28,512 nt of DNA from Verrucomicrobiales bacterium (GCA_002729295.1 PBTU01000169.1:1-28512); one strand, 5' to 3'; counted from the stretch's first letter, positions 15,877-24,015 are shown. The notes: generated by a model from the letters alone, not told the origin. Program-made: numbers and translations.

Positions 15877-17787
15877 CTATTGGGTCAGATCGGCGAGTTC
15901 TTCATCGATCGGCTCGGTCGGAGCAATATTCATTTGTTCAATGACGCGTTTTGCGACCTTGGAAAAAACAGGAGCCGCAACCGTGCCGCCGCCAATTCGA
16001 AAATCTTCCTCCACATCCATCGGCGCTTTCGGCTCATCAATGGTCACAATGCAGACGAACTTCGGATCTTTAACAGGAGCAATACCCGCGAAAGTCAGGA
16101 ACTTTTTGTTCCTGTCGTATGATTTATTCAAGTTATCCCACTTCCAGGCCGTCCCTGTTTTTCCTCCGACCCGATGCCCAGGAACTGCGGCATTCTTTCC
16201 GGTTCCATCAAGAACAACCTGTTCCAGGGAAAGGCACATACCCTTTGATGTTCGCTCCTTCATTACCCGACGAATTTTAGTCACCGGAGTTTGCTCCACT
16301 ACGATGCCGTTGTTCGCGATCACCGAGTCCACCAAACGTGGCTTCATGAGGTATCCCCCGTTTGCAATCGCCGAATATGCCATCGCCAACTGAATCGGTG
16401 AAACACTCACGCCATATCCAAAGGTCGCTTGTGCGAAATTCTGCATATTCGACGAATCGGTATGACTTCCCCGGGCTTCCCATCCCACAGGGATTCCAGT
16501 GCGCTGACAGAACCCATAATTTTTCAAGTAGTCATAGAAAACATCGCGCCCGGCAATTTCAGCAAAGCAAAATACCCCGGGGTTACTCGACTTCATCATG
16601 ACCTCGTCAAATGAAAGATCTCCATATGCATGATGATCGTTGATTTTCACTCTCCCCCGGGTGATGTGTCCCCAGCCGCAATAAACTTCGGTGTTTCGAT
16701 TCACGAGACCCGAGTCCAGTGCTGCCGTCATGGCAACGAGCTTCATTACCGAACCAGCTTCATAGCTGCCTTCAACAGGAAAATTCATACTCGCACCGTT
16801 CTTAGAAAAGTTTTTACGATCGTTTAGGTCGTAGTAAGGACGACTTGCCATCGCTAGAATATCTCCCGTCGGAGGGTCGGTGATAATGATCGAACCACGG
16901 TCCGAATTGTATTTCTTTAAGGCCTCTTCCAGTTCAACCTCAACGATGGCTTGAAGCCCCATGTCAAGGGTGAGCCGTATGTGCTTGCCCAGCTTCGGTG
17001 GGCGCACTGCCGATGATTCAGTAAGCATCACGAGTCCATTTGCATCTCGTTTGAGTTTTCGCTCGCCATCTCGACCAGCAAGAAGTTGATTGTAAGACTT
17101 TTCGATACCCGCCCTACCAATGCCTTCGTAATCCACAAAGCCCACAAGGTGCGGCGCCAAAGTAGACATGGTATAGTGACGCTTCTGTGATCGCTCGAAT
17201 GAAAACCCCTGAATGCTACGAAGCTGTAATTCGTCCTCGAGATCGCGAACCAAATCCTCGGGAATATCTTTCTCTATAGCGAACCAATCTTTGTTCGCAT
17301 TATGAATCAGGACATTATTTAGAAGCTTGTCTGAAGGAATTCGTAATGCCCGCCCGATCACTTCGGAGGCATACTCGAGGTGCTCCGCGATCACTTCCTC
17401 ACGGCTCATTTTTGATACTCTCTCCTGCTTGATCTTTCGGAGCAACTCGCGGCGCTCCTCATCAGTCAGCTTTTTCCACCCCAAGGTCTGACTGGCAAAA
17501 CGATACGTCACCGCCTTGGTCAAGTTGTCGCTGTGATTTAGATGATTACGATCTACAACTAGAGCAGCGACGGGGATATTTTGAGCCAGGACATGATCAT
17601 GACGATCCACGATACGTCCGCGACTGGCCGGAATCGCCCTCCAATCTTCAAAACGGGAAACCTGCGCTTTGTCTGACATTCTCCGATCCCAAACCTGAAG
17701 AGTAATCAGCCTGACCGAAAGCGCACTGAGCCCGGTCACTAGGACCAGGCACACAATCAACGCTCTAATTTTTACGGCGACCTCCAT
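15877..17787 (-). CDS. ftsI: Septal peptidoglycan transpeptidase (class B penicillin-binding protein)
   Basis: Cross-links septal peptidoglycan with its partner FtsW. 636 residues. A short N-terminal cytoplasmic end and one membrane anchor (about 8-30) are followed by the PBP dimerisation domain (RGRIVDRHDHVLAQN at 56-70) and the transpeptidase domain. Catalytic motifs: SVMK (Ser346, Lys349), SSN (400-402) and KTGT (543-546). This order and spacing are normal for class B PBPs. The region between about 95 and 200 is somewhat expanded and highly charged. There is no PASTA domain. It lies 5 nt after the ftsL-like gene and 3 nt before murE. Confidence 0.95.
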   Translation of the reverse strand: MEVAVKIRALIVCLVLVTGLSALSVRLITLQVWDRRMSDKAQVSRFEDWRAIPASRGRIVDRHDHVLAQNIPVAALVVDRNHLNHSDNLTKAVTYRFASQTLGWKKLTDEERRELLRKIKQERVSKMSREEVIAEHLEYASEVIGRALRIPSDKLLNNVLIHNANKDWFAIEKDIPEDLVRDLEDELQLRSIQGFSFERSQKRHYTMSTLAPHLVGFVDYEGIGRAGIEKSYNQLLAGRDGERKLKRDANGLVMLTESSAVRPPKLGKHIRLTLDMGLQAIVEVELEEALKKYNSDRGSIIITDPPTGDILAMASRPYYDLNDRKNFSKNGASMNFPVEGSYEAGSVMKLVAMTAALDSGLVNRNTEVYCGWGHITRGRVKINDHHAYGDLSFDEVMMKSSNPGVFCFAEIAGRDVFYDYLKNYGFCQRTGIPVGWEARGSHTDSSNMQNFAQATFGYGVSVSPIQLAMAYSAIANGGYLMKPRLVDSVIANNGIVVEQTPVTKIRRVMKERTSKGMCLSLEQVVLDGTGKNAAVPGHRVGGKTGTAWKWDNLNKSYDRNKKFLTFAGIAPVKDPKFVCIVTIDEPKAPMDVEEDFRIGGGTVAAPVFSKVAKRVIEQMNIAPTEPIDEELADLTQ

Positions 17788-17792
17788 AGTTG

Positions 17793-18137
17793 CTAACGAC
17801 TCACTACCGCGTCGCCAGGTGGGGTTTCTTGATCATGCGGGTTGATGAGTTCGACAACTCCGGTTCCAATTGGAACCAGATCGGATTGCCGGTCAGCCAA
17901 TTCAGCCCGAAGATTGTATACTCCGAGGATACGGCTGATGTCTGACTGATAAAAGGTGATCGCCACACGATGCTCCTCCATGCGCTGCTGAACCTTGGTG
18001 ATATCGCGCCGGGCTGTGACTTGCTTGTTCTTCAACACAACATAGCCAATTCCTCCAGTCGCCACAATGGCTCCTGCAACAAACAAAAGGATCAACATTG
18101 GGAGTCCGATATTAGAGGTCTTCTTTTTCCGGTTCAT
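17793..18137 (-). CDS. ftsL: FtsL-like cell division protein
   Basis: Small bitopic membrane protein expected to form the FtsQLB scaffold that activates FtsW-FtsI. 114 residues. A basic cytoplasmic start (MNRKKK) is followed by one transmembrane helix (about 12-35) and a periplasmic helix with heptad character (QVTARRDITKVQQRMEEHRV). FtsL is poorly conserved, so the name rests mainly on size, topology and the position between rsmH and ftsI. Its ATG overlaps the rsmH stop by 4 bp (18134-18137), as in other dcw clusters. The C-terminal 40 residues are not coiled-coil and have no recognised motif. Confidence 0.75.
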   Translation of the reverse strand: MNRKKKTSNIGLPMLILLFVAGAIVATGGIGYVVLKNKQVTARRDITKVQQRMEEHRVAITFYQSDISRILGVYNLRAELADRQSDLVPIGTGVVELINPHDQETPPGDAVVSR

Positions 18138-19066
18138 GACGATGAGGTGGGTAAGATTTTTTCAACAACCCGCAAACGTGAGCTGCGGGAGCGAGGGTTA
18201 TGTTTAATTTCGGCTCCGTCGGGGGCCACTCCCTTGCGGGTGATTAGGCGATAACGAAGATCAGGATTGGGACGAGCAGCCGGCCACTCGGGCTGGTCGA
18301 TCTCTACCTTGGAGGCATGGCGGAAGGCCTGCTTCACGATACGATCTTCAAGACTATGGAATGTGATGATGGCCAAACGTCCGCCCGGCTTGAGCAGATC
18401 GGCAGCGGAATTAAGAAAGCGACGAAGCTCCCCGAGTTCGTCATTCACCGTCATGCGCAGGGCCTGGAAGACCTTGGTAGCAGGATGAGTGCGGCCGCGA
18501 CGACCCAGAAGCTTTTCAAGACCATCCGCCAATTGCAGAGTCGTTTCAAAAGGAGTTTTACTGCGTTCCTGAATGATCCAGGCTGCAATCTTGCGCGATG
18601 CTTTCTCCTCCCCGAGCTCGAAGAAGATTTTCATTAAATCAGGCTCGCTCCATTCGTTCACCAAATCAGCGGCAGTCACTTCACTCTCTCCCATCCTCAT
18701 GTCCAGCGGACCATCGAAGCGGAAAGAAAAGCCACGCTGCGCCTCATCCAACTGAAACGACGATACCCCGAGATCGAGAAGAATCCCATCGAGCTGCCCC
18801 CACTTCCCTTCTTCGGAAAGACGGGACATTTCGCTAAAACGTCCTGCCACTGCCTCGAAACGATGACCAAAGCGGGAGAGGCGCTCGGAGGCATACTTGC
18901 GGGCGTCGGCATCACGGTCGACACCTTTGACGCAGCTGCCCTTTTCAAGAAGAGCCTCGGTATGCCCTCCCCCTCCAAGAGTTCCATCGGCAAAAATCTT
19001 CCCTTCGGCGGGAGCGAGATACTCCAAGACCTTATCGAGCAAAATAGATTCATGATAGAAGGGCAT
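18134..19066 (-). CDS. rsmH: 16S rRNA (cytosine(1402)-N4)-methyltransferase
   Basis: SAM-dependent methyltransferase acting on C1402 of 16S rRNA in the ribosomal P site (formerly MraW). With the start at 19066 the protein has 310 residues, the usual size, and begins MPFYHESILLDKVLEYL, the family's standard N-terminus. The SAM-binding motif FADGTLGGGGHT and the RsmH signature LLDLGVSSFQLDEAQRGFSF are present, as is the C-terminal ITFHSLEDRIVK. The frame is open up to 19210, but the extra 48 residues have no family counterpart. A GGAGG motif ends 5 nt before the ATG at 19066, the best Shine-Dalgarno sequence in this cluster. That ATG lies in a hairpin (separate entry). The 3' end overlaps ftsL by 4 bp. 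Confidence 0.92.
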   Translation of the reverse strand: MPFYHESILLDKVLEYLAPAEGKIFADGTLGGGGHTEALLEKGSCVKGVDRDADARKYASERLSRFGHRFEAVAGRFSEMSRLSEEGKWGQLDGILLDLGVSSFQLDEAQRGFSFRFDGPLDMRMGESEVTAADLVNEWSEPDLMKIFFELGEEKASRKIAAWIIQERSKTPFETTLQLADGLEKLLGRRGRTHPATKVFQALRMTVNDELGELRRFLNSAADLLKPGGRLAIITFHSLEDRIVKQAFRHASKVEIDQPEWPAARPNPDLRYRLITRKGVAPDGAEIKHNPRSRSSRLRVVEKILPTSSS

Positions 19067-19087
19067 CCCGCCCTCCAGCGGGATGCC
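19062..19087 (-). promoter_or_regulatory. Hairpin enclosing the rsmH Shine-Dalgarno sequence and start codon
   Basis: A perfect 9-bp inverted repeat (GGCATCCCG and CGGGATGCC) with an 8-nt loop CTGGAGGG, read on the minus strand. The GGAGG Shine-Dalgarno motif is in the loop, and the proposed ATG (19064-19066) is in the 3' arm of the stem. Folding of the mRNA would hide the start codon and limit rsmH translation unless opened by a ribosome, protein or ligand. The structure is seen directly; the regulatory role is inference. Confidence 0.5.
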
Positions 19088-19217
19088 TTCCATCAAGAGA
19101 GTTGAATTACCCACTTCCGGCTCCCCCAAGGTAGGCAGGGGCCAAGTGTTGAAGCTGCGAGGCCACCAAAAGTCAGGAAGCGCCGGAACATGCAGGGTAT
19201 TCAACATCAAATTCAGG

Positions 19218-19688
19218 TTAGGAAAGGTTCAGGACGTCATTGATCATGGAGTTCTCCTCCCGCTCTCTGGCTTCTGCAGTCTCAAGTGTTGTAGCGTTCT
19301 CAGGAGTAAAGATTTCAAACGAGTCGCCACGCCCAATCAGGGTGACAGTGCCGGGCAAACTCATCCCATGGGCCTCGGCGAGGGCTTTGGGGATGGTCAA
19401 CTTGCCCTGGGCGCTGACATTTCCCTCAACCGTGGCTCCAAAAAGCATATTTTTCGCCTGATCCCTCAAGCGAGGTGTCGAATCAGGCAATCCCTCGATA
19501 TCTTCCAGCTTTTTCGCGAAAGCTCCCTGAGTCAGGGCTCGGAGCCCCGGAACCCCAAACACCTTAACCTTAACGAGGTAGAAGCTTTCCTCAGCAGGCG
19601 GACGCCAGTCTACCGGAAGGGAAATCCTACCCTTGGTATCCAGTTGCCGATCCAAGGGACCAAAGCGAAAATGGCGGAAAATTGACAT
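19218..19688 (-). CDS. mraZ: Transcriptional regulator MraZ
   Basis: DNA-binding protein of the AbrB/MazE swapped-hairpin type that regulates the dcw operon, including its own gene. 156 residues with two SpoVT-AbrB-like domains. The first contains LDTKGRISLPVDWR (about 16-29) and the second VSAQGKLTIPKALAE, each carrying the family's Gly-Arg/Lys-hydrophobic-Pro pattern. It is the first gene of the operon, as in most bacteria. rsmH follows after a 151-nt stretch if its start is at 19066. Three 10-bp direct repeats lie 21 nt upstream of the ATG and fit a MraZ binding site. No Shine-Dalgarno sequence is visible. Confidence 0.93.
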   Translation of the reverse strand: MSIFRHFRFGPLDRQLDTKGRISLPVDWRPPAEESFYLVKVKVFGVPGLRALTQGAFAKKLEDIEGLPDSTPRLRDQAKNMLFGATVEGNVSAQGKLTIPKALAEAHGMSLPGTVTLIGRGDSFEIFTPENATTLETAEAREREENSMINDVLNLS

Positions 19689-19709
19689 AAAGCGAACTCA
19701 GCAGTGCTG

Positions 19710-19739
19710 AAAACGCCACGAAAGTGCACAAAACGCCAC
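19710..19739 (-). promoter_or_regulatory. Putative MraZ operator: three 10-bp direct repeats
   Basis: Read on the minus strand, three consecutive 10-bp units begin with GTG: GTGGCGTTTT, GTGCACTTTC, GTGGCGTTTT. The first and third are identical. In E. coli MraZ binds TGGGN boxes separated by 5 nt, which is the same 10-bp period (established for that protein). The repeats end 21 nt before the mraZ ATG. A promoter for the operon must lie in or just upstream of this stretch; I could not fix its -35 and -10 elements. Confidence 0.7.
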
Positions 19740-19927
19740 CAGAAAGCAACTCGAAAAGGCAAAATATACAGATCCCCAAACTACCTCCCTTTGCTCGGAT
19801 TACCTCGGGAGACAATTACTCAGGATTGCTTTACTTTCAAATGTTCATTACTAGTCTGCACATTCTCCCCTCTCGCAATTAAATTGCCTGAAAGGACTCT
19901 CCCCCGGATCAAGTTTACTTCATTTAT

Positions 19928-21316
19928 ATGACCCAAAATAATCGTCGCGAATTTTTGAAACTCTCCGGTCTCGCCGCTGGAGCCACATTTGGAGCCCCAG
20001 CCATCGTTCGGGGTCAGAATCTCAACTCCCGTCTCCAGATCGGCTGTATCGGTGTCGCAGGCAAAGGAAAGAGTGATACTCTCAACACCGCGAAATGCGG
20101 CGGAAAGATCGTCGGTCTCTGCGATGTTGACCAAAAGAGGCTCGATCCCATGGCCAAGAGGTTCCCCGATGCCCAGAAATACTCTGACTTCCGCGAAATG
20201 CTCACCAAAATGGGCGATCAGATCGACGGCGTCACTATTTCCACACCTGATCACGTCCACGGAGTGGCCGGCATCATGGCGATGCAAATGGGCAAGCACA
20301 TCTATTGCCAAAAGCCCCTCACCCAGACCGTGTGGGAATCCCGCATGATGCGAAATCTCGCCCGCGACAAGAAACTCGCTACCCAAATGGGCAACCAGGG
20401 CAGTGCGGAGAGCGGCCTCCGGCGCTCGGTGGAGCTCATCCAGTCCGGCGTGATCGGAAAACCGCTCGAACTCCACGTCTGGACCAACCGCCCGGTTTGG
20501 CCGCAAGGATTAGAGCGCCCCGACAAAAGTGACCCAATCCCTGACACCTTAAACTGGGATTCCTGGATTGGGCCGGCCCAAATGCGTCCTTACGTCAACG
20601 GCCTCTACCATGACTTCAAATGGCGCGGCTGGGGCGATTTCGGCACCGGCGCCCTCGGTGACATGGCCTGCCACACTGTCAACATGCCCTTCCGCGCGCT
20701 TAAGCTCGGCTACCCCACCAAGATCGAATGCGAAATGTCGTCGCGCATTTACGACGAAACCTACCCTCTCACTTCTCGAGTCCGCTTTGACTTCCCCGAG
20801 CGCGAAGGACTTCCTCCGCTCAAATTCTGGTGGTACGAAGGAAACCCCAAAAACAACTTCACCCCCATCCGTCCCTATCCCGATCTCGTCTCTGACATCG
20901 TCAACCTCCGCGGCGGAAAACTCCCCGCCAGCGGCGCGCTCATCATTGGCGAAAAGGGACAACTATTTTCACAAGATGACTACGGTCGCAGCTTCTATGT
21001 CAAACTGAAGGGAGAAAAAGAATTCACCCAGGGCGACAAGCACGAAGCCTGTCAGGGAGTCCCGCAAACGATCGATCGCTCTCCAGGCCACCATGAAGAA
21101 TGGATTGAAATGATGAAGGGCGGAAAGCCGGCCTACTCGAATTTCGAAATCGCGGCATATCTCAACGAAGTCATTCTCTTGGGCACCATCGCCCAACAAA
21201 TCGGTGAAGGAAGTCCCATCGACTGGGACGGCCCGAACATGAAGTCCACCAACAACAAGCTGGCCTCAAGCCTAGTGAAGCGCAACTACCGCGACGGCTG
21301 GGCTCCCAAGATTTGA
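19928..21316 (+). CDS. Tat-exported Gfo/Idh/MocA family oxidoreductase
   Basis: 462 residues. The N-terminus has a twin-arginine signal (NRREFLKLSGLAAGATFGAPA), so the protein is predicted to be exported folded with its cofactor. A Rossmann domain follows with GCIGVAGKGKSD (39-50), the acidic DVD after the second strand, STPDHVHG (105-112) and QKP (128-130), the secreted-family variant of the catalytic EKP. The C-terminal alpha/beta domain includes GALGDMACHTV. In Planctomycetes and Verrucomicrobia such proteins are numerous and thought to act on sugars or sugar derivatives; the substrate here is unknown. It is divergent from mraZ across 239 bp and 25 nt upstream of the phoB-like gene. No Shine-Dalgarno sequence is seen. 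Confidence 0.9.
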   Translation: MTQNNRREFLKLSGLAAGATFGAPAIVRGQNLNSRLQIGCIGVAGKGKSDTLNTAKCGGKIVGLCDVDQKRLDPMAKRFPDAQKYSDFREMLTKMGDQIDGVTISTPDHVHGVAGIMAMQMGKHIYCQKPLTQTVWESRMMRNLARDKKLATQMGNQGSAESGLRRSVELIQSGVIGKPLELHVWTNRPVWPQGLERPDKSDPIPDTLNWDSWIGPAQMRPYVNGLYHDFKWRGWGDFGTGALGDMACHTVNMPFRALKLGYPTKIECEMSSRIYDETYPLTSRVRFDFPEREGLPPLKFWWYEGNPKNNFTPIRPYPDLVSDIVNLRGGKLPASGALIIGEKGQLFSQDDYGRSFYVKLKGEKEFTQGDKHEACQGVPQTIDRSPGHHEEWIEMMKGGKPAYSNFEIAAYLNEVILLGTIAQQIGEGSPIDWDGPNMKSTNNKLASSLVKRNYRDGWAPKI

Positions 21317-21341
21317 TCTTCAACAGAATCCTCGACGCGCA

Positions 21342-22064
21342 GTGACAGAAAACACCGGTCTTACTGTTCACTTCGACCCAGTGAGTCACAAAATTCTGAT
21401 CGTCGAAGATGAAGTCGATATCGCCACGTTGGTTACATTCAACCTTCAACGGGCGGGCTACGCCGTGGACATGGTTCACGACGGACTAGAGGGACTCGAG
21501 AAAATCCTCAAGGATCAGCCTGACCTCGTTGTCTTGGACCTCATGCTTCCCGGCATGGATGGCTTCTCTATCCTGAAGGAAATGCAACGAGACTCCCGGA
21601 CCAATCAAATTCCGGTCCTGATGTTGACCGCCAAGAGTCAAACCGACGACCGAATCCGCGGCCTGGAATCTGGCGTCGATGATTATATGACAAAGCCCTT
21701 TAGCCCCAAGGAGCTCATCCTCCGGGTTCAGGCCATCCTCAAAAGAAATCAAGCGACACCTGGCTCCGTCATTTTCTCATTCGGCCCCTTCCGCTTCGAT
21801 AAAAACAATCTCACTTTTTATCTCAACGAAGAACCGCTTCAGCTGACCTCCACTGAGTTCAAACTCCTCCTCTATCTCTGCCAACGGGCCGGTCAGCCCC
21901 AGGACCGGAACGATTTACTCAAGGTCGTCTGGGGTTATAACGATGATGTGCATAGCCGCACTCTCGACACCCACATGAAACGTCTCCGACAAAAAATCGG
22001 AGACGAAGCCTCATTCATTGAAACGGTGCGCGGGATAGGCTATCTCGTCAGGGAAATTGAATGA
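21342..22064 (+). CDS. phoB: PhoB-like response regulator (OmpR family)
   Basis: Two-domain transcription factor. The receiver domain starts at KILIVEDE (17-24) with acidic pocket Glu22/Asp23, phosphoacceptor Asp66 (VVLDLMLPGMDG), Thr96 and Lys118 (TKPF). The C-terminal winged helix has LTSTEFKLLLYL, the DNA-recognition region SRTLDTHMKRLRQKIG and IETVRGIGYLV. The assigned GTG start gives 240 residues. A second GTG at 21381 would start at SHKILIVEDE and give 227, closer to the family's length, so the start is uncertain. The stop overlaps the kinase start by 4 bp (ATGA 22061-22064). The name PhoB rests on similarity and on the phosphate genes next to it. Confidence 0.88.
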   Translation: MTENTGLTVHFDPVSHKILIVEDEVDIATLVTFNLQRAGYAVDMVHDGLEGLEKILKDQPDLVVLDLMLPGMDGFSILKEMQRDSRTNQIPVLMLTAKSQTDDRIRGLESGVDDYMTKPFSPKELILRVQAILKRNQATPGSVIFSFGPFRFDKNNLTFYLNEEPLQLTSTEFKLLLYLCQRAGQPQDRNDLLKVVWGYNDDVHSRTLDTHMKRLRQKIGDEASFIETVRGIGYLVREIE

Positions 22065-23269
22065 CTTATTTTCTCGTCGCCCTTATTTGCATCCTTGTCT
22101 ATGCGCTCGCCTCTTCCATTTCCCGGAATCGGAATGAGCGCAAATTACATGAGATCGCCAAACAACAACTCAAAGAAAACTATGAGAATGTTGCCGAACG
22201 CCACGAACATGAATTCGCGCGCTTGCTCGACGCCCTTCCCGACCCATTCATTTCAATCAATGAAGAAGGCCGGATCATCCGGCACAACCGACCGGTCGCA
22301 GAGTTATTTCAAGGTCGTAAAATCCTCGACCGCAGCTTCCAGCAAGTCCTGCTTGACCCATCTCTCATCGCTGAAATCGATAAGGCCATGCAAAATGCCT
22401 GTGCCATTTCCACTACCTTGTCCTTCCCGCCGAGCGCTCCCTTCTCGGTCGATTCGCAAGGCAAGGACTCACACTGGAAAATTGATCTCCGACCCCTCTC
22501 CTTAAATCGAGACACTCTGGAAATTCAACTCATCATGCGGGACATCACTGCCGAAGTACAAACCGACCAAATCCGGAAGGATTTCGTCGCAAATGCTTCT
22601 CATGAACTCCGCACTCCCCTCTCGATCATCGCCGGGTATCTGGAAAACCTCACCGAAAAAAATGGGCTCGACAACAAGGAGGTCGCGAAAAACATGCTCT
22701 CCACAATGGACCGGCACGTCGTCCGCATCAACCGTATCGTTGAAGACATGCTCGTCATTTCCAAACTGGAATCCAACGAAAGGACTCCGCTAAAGGTGGA
22801 ATCGTTCAATCTCGCAACCTGCATTCGTGATGTCGTCGAACGTCTCGATCTCCTGATCGAAAAACAGAACGCCAGAGTCAGTGTCGAGGTGCCGGAAACC
22901 ACCCTCACCGGAGATCGGTTTTATTGGACGCAAATCTTATTTAATCTGGTCGAAAATGCCCTTAAGCAAAATGCCTCCACAAGCGTAGAGGTGAAAATCG
23001 CGGCCGAGCAAAAGGAGAAGACAGGGCCAATCGTTGTCTCGGTCTCGGACAACGGCATCGGAATCCCCAGCGCCGACCTTCCGTTTATCTTTAAACGCTT
23101 TTTCCGGGTGGAGAAGCATCATTCGCAAAACCAAGTCAAAGGAACCGGACTGGGACTCTCTATCGTCAAACGTGCCGTCGAAGCACATGGCGGAACCATC
23201 GAGGCAACTTCTACTCCGGGAACCGAGACCACTTTCACGATGACCATCCCCTCGGGGCCCATTGACTAA
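22061..23269 (+). CDS. phoR: PhoR-like sensor histidine kinase
   Basis: 402-residue membrane kinase. One N-terminal hydrophobic segment (about 3-20) with almost no periplasmic loop is followed by a helical linker, a PAS domain (about 52-165, LLDALPDPFISINEEGRII), the HisKA dimerisation helix with phosphorylated His181 (FVANASHELRTPLS), and the ATPase domain with N-box NLVENALKQN (295-304), G1 DNGIG (330-334) and G2 GTGLGL (361-366). The lack of an external sensor domain is typical of PhoR, which senses phosphate through the Pst transporter and PhoU. No pstCAB or phoU is in the window. Translationally coupled to phoB; its stop overlaps the convergent pstS stop. Confidence 0.9.
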   Translation: MTYFLVALICILVYALASSISRNRNERKLHEIAKQQLKENYENVAERHEHEFARLLDALPDPFISINEEGRIIRHNRPVAELFQGRKILDRSFQQVLLDPSLIAEIDKAMQNACAISTTLSFPPSAPFSVDSQGKDSHWKIDLRPLSLNRDTLEIQLIMRDITAEVQTDQIRKDFVANASHELRTPLSIIAGYLENLTEKNGLDNKEVAKNMLSTMDRHVVRINRIVEDMLVISKLESNERTPLKVESFNLATCIRDVVERLDLLIEKQNARVSVEVPETTLTGDRFYWTQILFNLVENALKQNASTSVEVKIAAEQKEKTGPIVVSVSDNGIGIPSADLPFIFKRFFRVEKHHSQNQVKGTGLGLSIVKRAVEAHGGTIEATSTPGTETTFTMTIPSGPID

Positions 23270-23949
23270 GTGTGCCGAATATCCTCGGCCGAGGATATAA
23301 AGACAACATCCTCGGCGATATTCACCGCGCGAAGACCGTCTTTACCGGCGTATGCCAATCCGACGTAGCCGATGCCATTGGGGTTACTGGCAACCTCAGC
23401 AGCAATCTGCTCGTTTCCAGCCATTTTCTGGGAAGAGGAAGAGTAGTCACGCTTGGCCATCGCCATTTTCTGGAAGGTCTTGTAAGTTCCAGAGCTGGTG
23501 TTGCGGGTATAAGCGGAAATCTTACCGGGCTTGCCACCGACTTCGCTCCAGTCCTTGATGTCGCCAGTGAAGATTCCTTCAACCTGCTTCAGGGAAAGGT
23601 CACGAACTCCGTTATCCGTATTGATGATAACTGCGATCATGTCCCAAGCAGCCACGTGCTCAGCGAGCGCCTTGCCTTTGGCGATGAAGTTGTTCTTCTC
23701 CTCTTCCTTCACGTCACGGCTGGACATTCCGATATCAGCAGTTCCGGCGATGAGGTTGGTGAATGCCTGGGAAGATCCTTCGGCGGCGATTTCAAAGTCA
23801 GTCTTATTTCCGGCGGCCACGTAGGCTTCCTTAAGTTGAGGAACCATCTTGGCTCCCAGGGTGTCAGACCCCTTGATCACGATTTTGTCTTGAGCCAGAG
23901 TAGACCCGGCAATCATTGTTCCAAGAGTAATCAACGCTATGTATTTCAT
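23266..23949 (-). CDS. pstS: PstS-type phosphate ABC transporter substrate-binding protein, C-terminally short
   Basis: Periplasmic phosphate-binding protein of the PBP-like-2 family. Signal peptide 1-19 (cut before QDK). The phosphate-site motifs are present: KGSDTLG (26-32), AAEGSSQAF, GMSSRDVKEEE and TRNTSSGTY. The protein ends at residue 227, shortly after GIGYVGLAYAGKDGL. Family members usually go on for some 40-50 residues, including a SRPLYLYT-like strand and a final helix, and these are missing. The last residues (AEDVVFISSAEDIRHT) look unrelated to the family. The stop codon TAG overlaps the phoR TAA tail to tail (23266-23269). It may be a truncated gene whose product is impaired. 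A Pho-box-like site lies 82 nt upstream. Confidence 0.82.
   Translation of the reverse strand: MKYIALITLGTMIAGSTLAQDKIVIKGSDTLGAKMVPQLKEAYVAAGNKTDFEIAAEGSSQAFTNLIAGTADIGMSSRDVKEEEKNNFIAKGKALAEHVAAWDMIAVIINTDNGVRDLSLKQVEGIFTGDIKDWSEVGGKPGKISAYTRNTSSGTYKTFQKMAMAKRDYSSSSQKMAGNEQIAAEVASNPNGIGYVGLAYAGKDGLRAVNIAEDVVFISSAEDIRHT
23279..23317. repeat. Overlapping palindrome and repeats at the pstS 3' end
   Basis: ATATCCTCGGCCGAGGATAT at 23279-23298 is a perfect 20-bp palindrome. Its first half is repeated directly as ATCCTCGGC at 23308-23316, which can also pair with 23288-23296 over 9 bp. The two hairpins are therefore mutually exclusive. Neither has a T tract, so a terminator function is only possible. 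Confidence 0.6.
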
Positions 23950-24015
23950 TTTCTTTTTCTAGTTGTTTGACGCCGTTCATTGACGACGCCCCCACAATAG
24001 CCCGATCCAGTAACT

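Noticed and set aside
19067..19210. N-terminal extension of RsmH from the ATG at 19210
   Set aside because: No RsmH family member I know has such a start, and the best ribosome-binding site belongs to the ATG at 19066. Kept as a finding rather than in the gene coordinates.
21317..21341. Small AAGAT/ATCTT hairpin near the end of the oxidoreductase gene as a terminator
   Set aside because: Only five AT-rich pairs and no T run; it is unlikely to stop transcription.
23272..23970. 232-codon plus-strand frame opposite pstS
   Set aside because: Mirror of the pstS coding sequence; no recognisable motif of its own.
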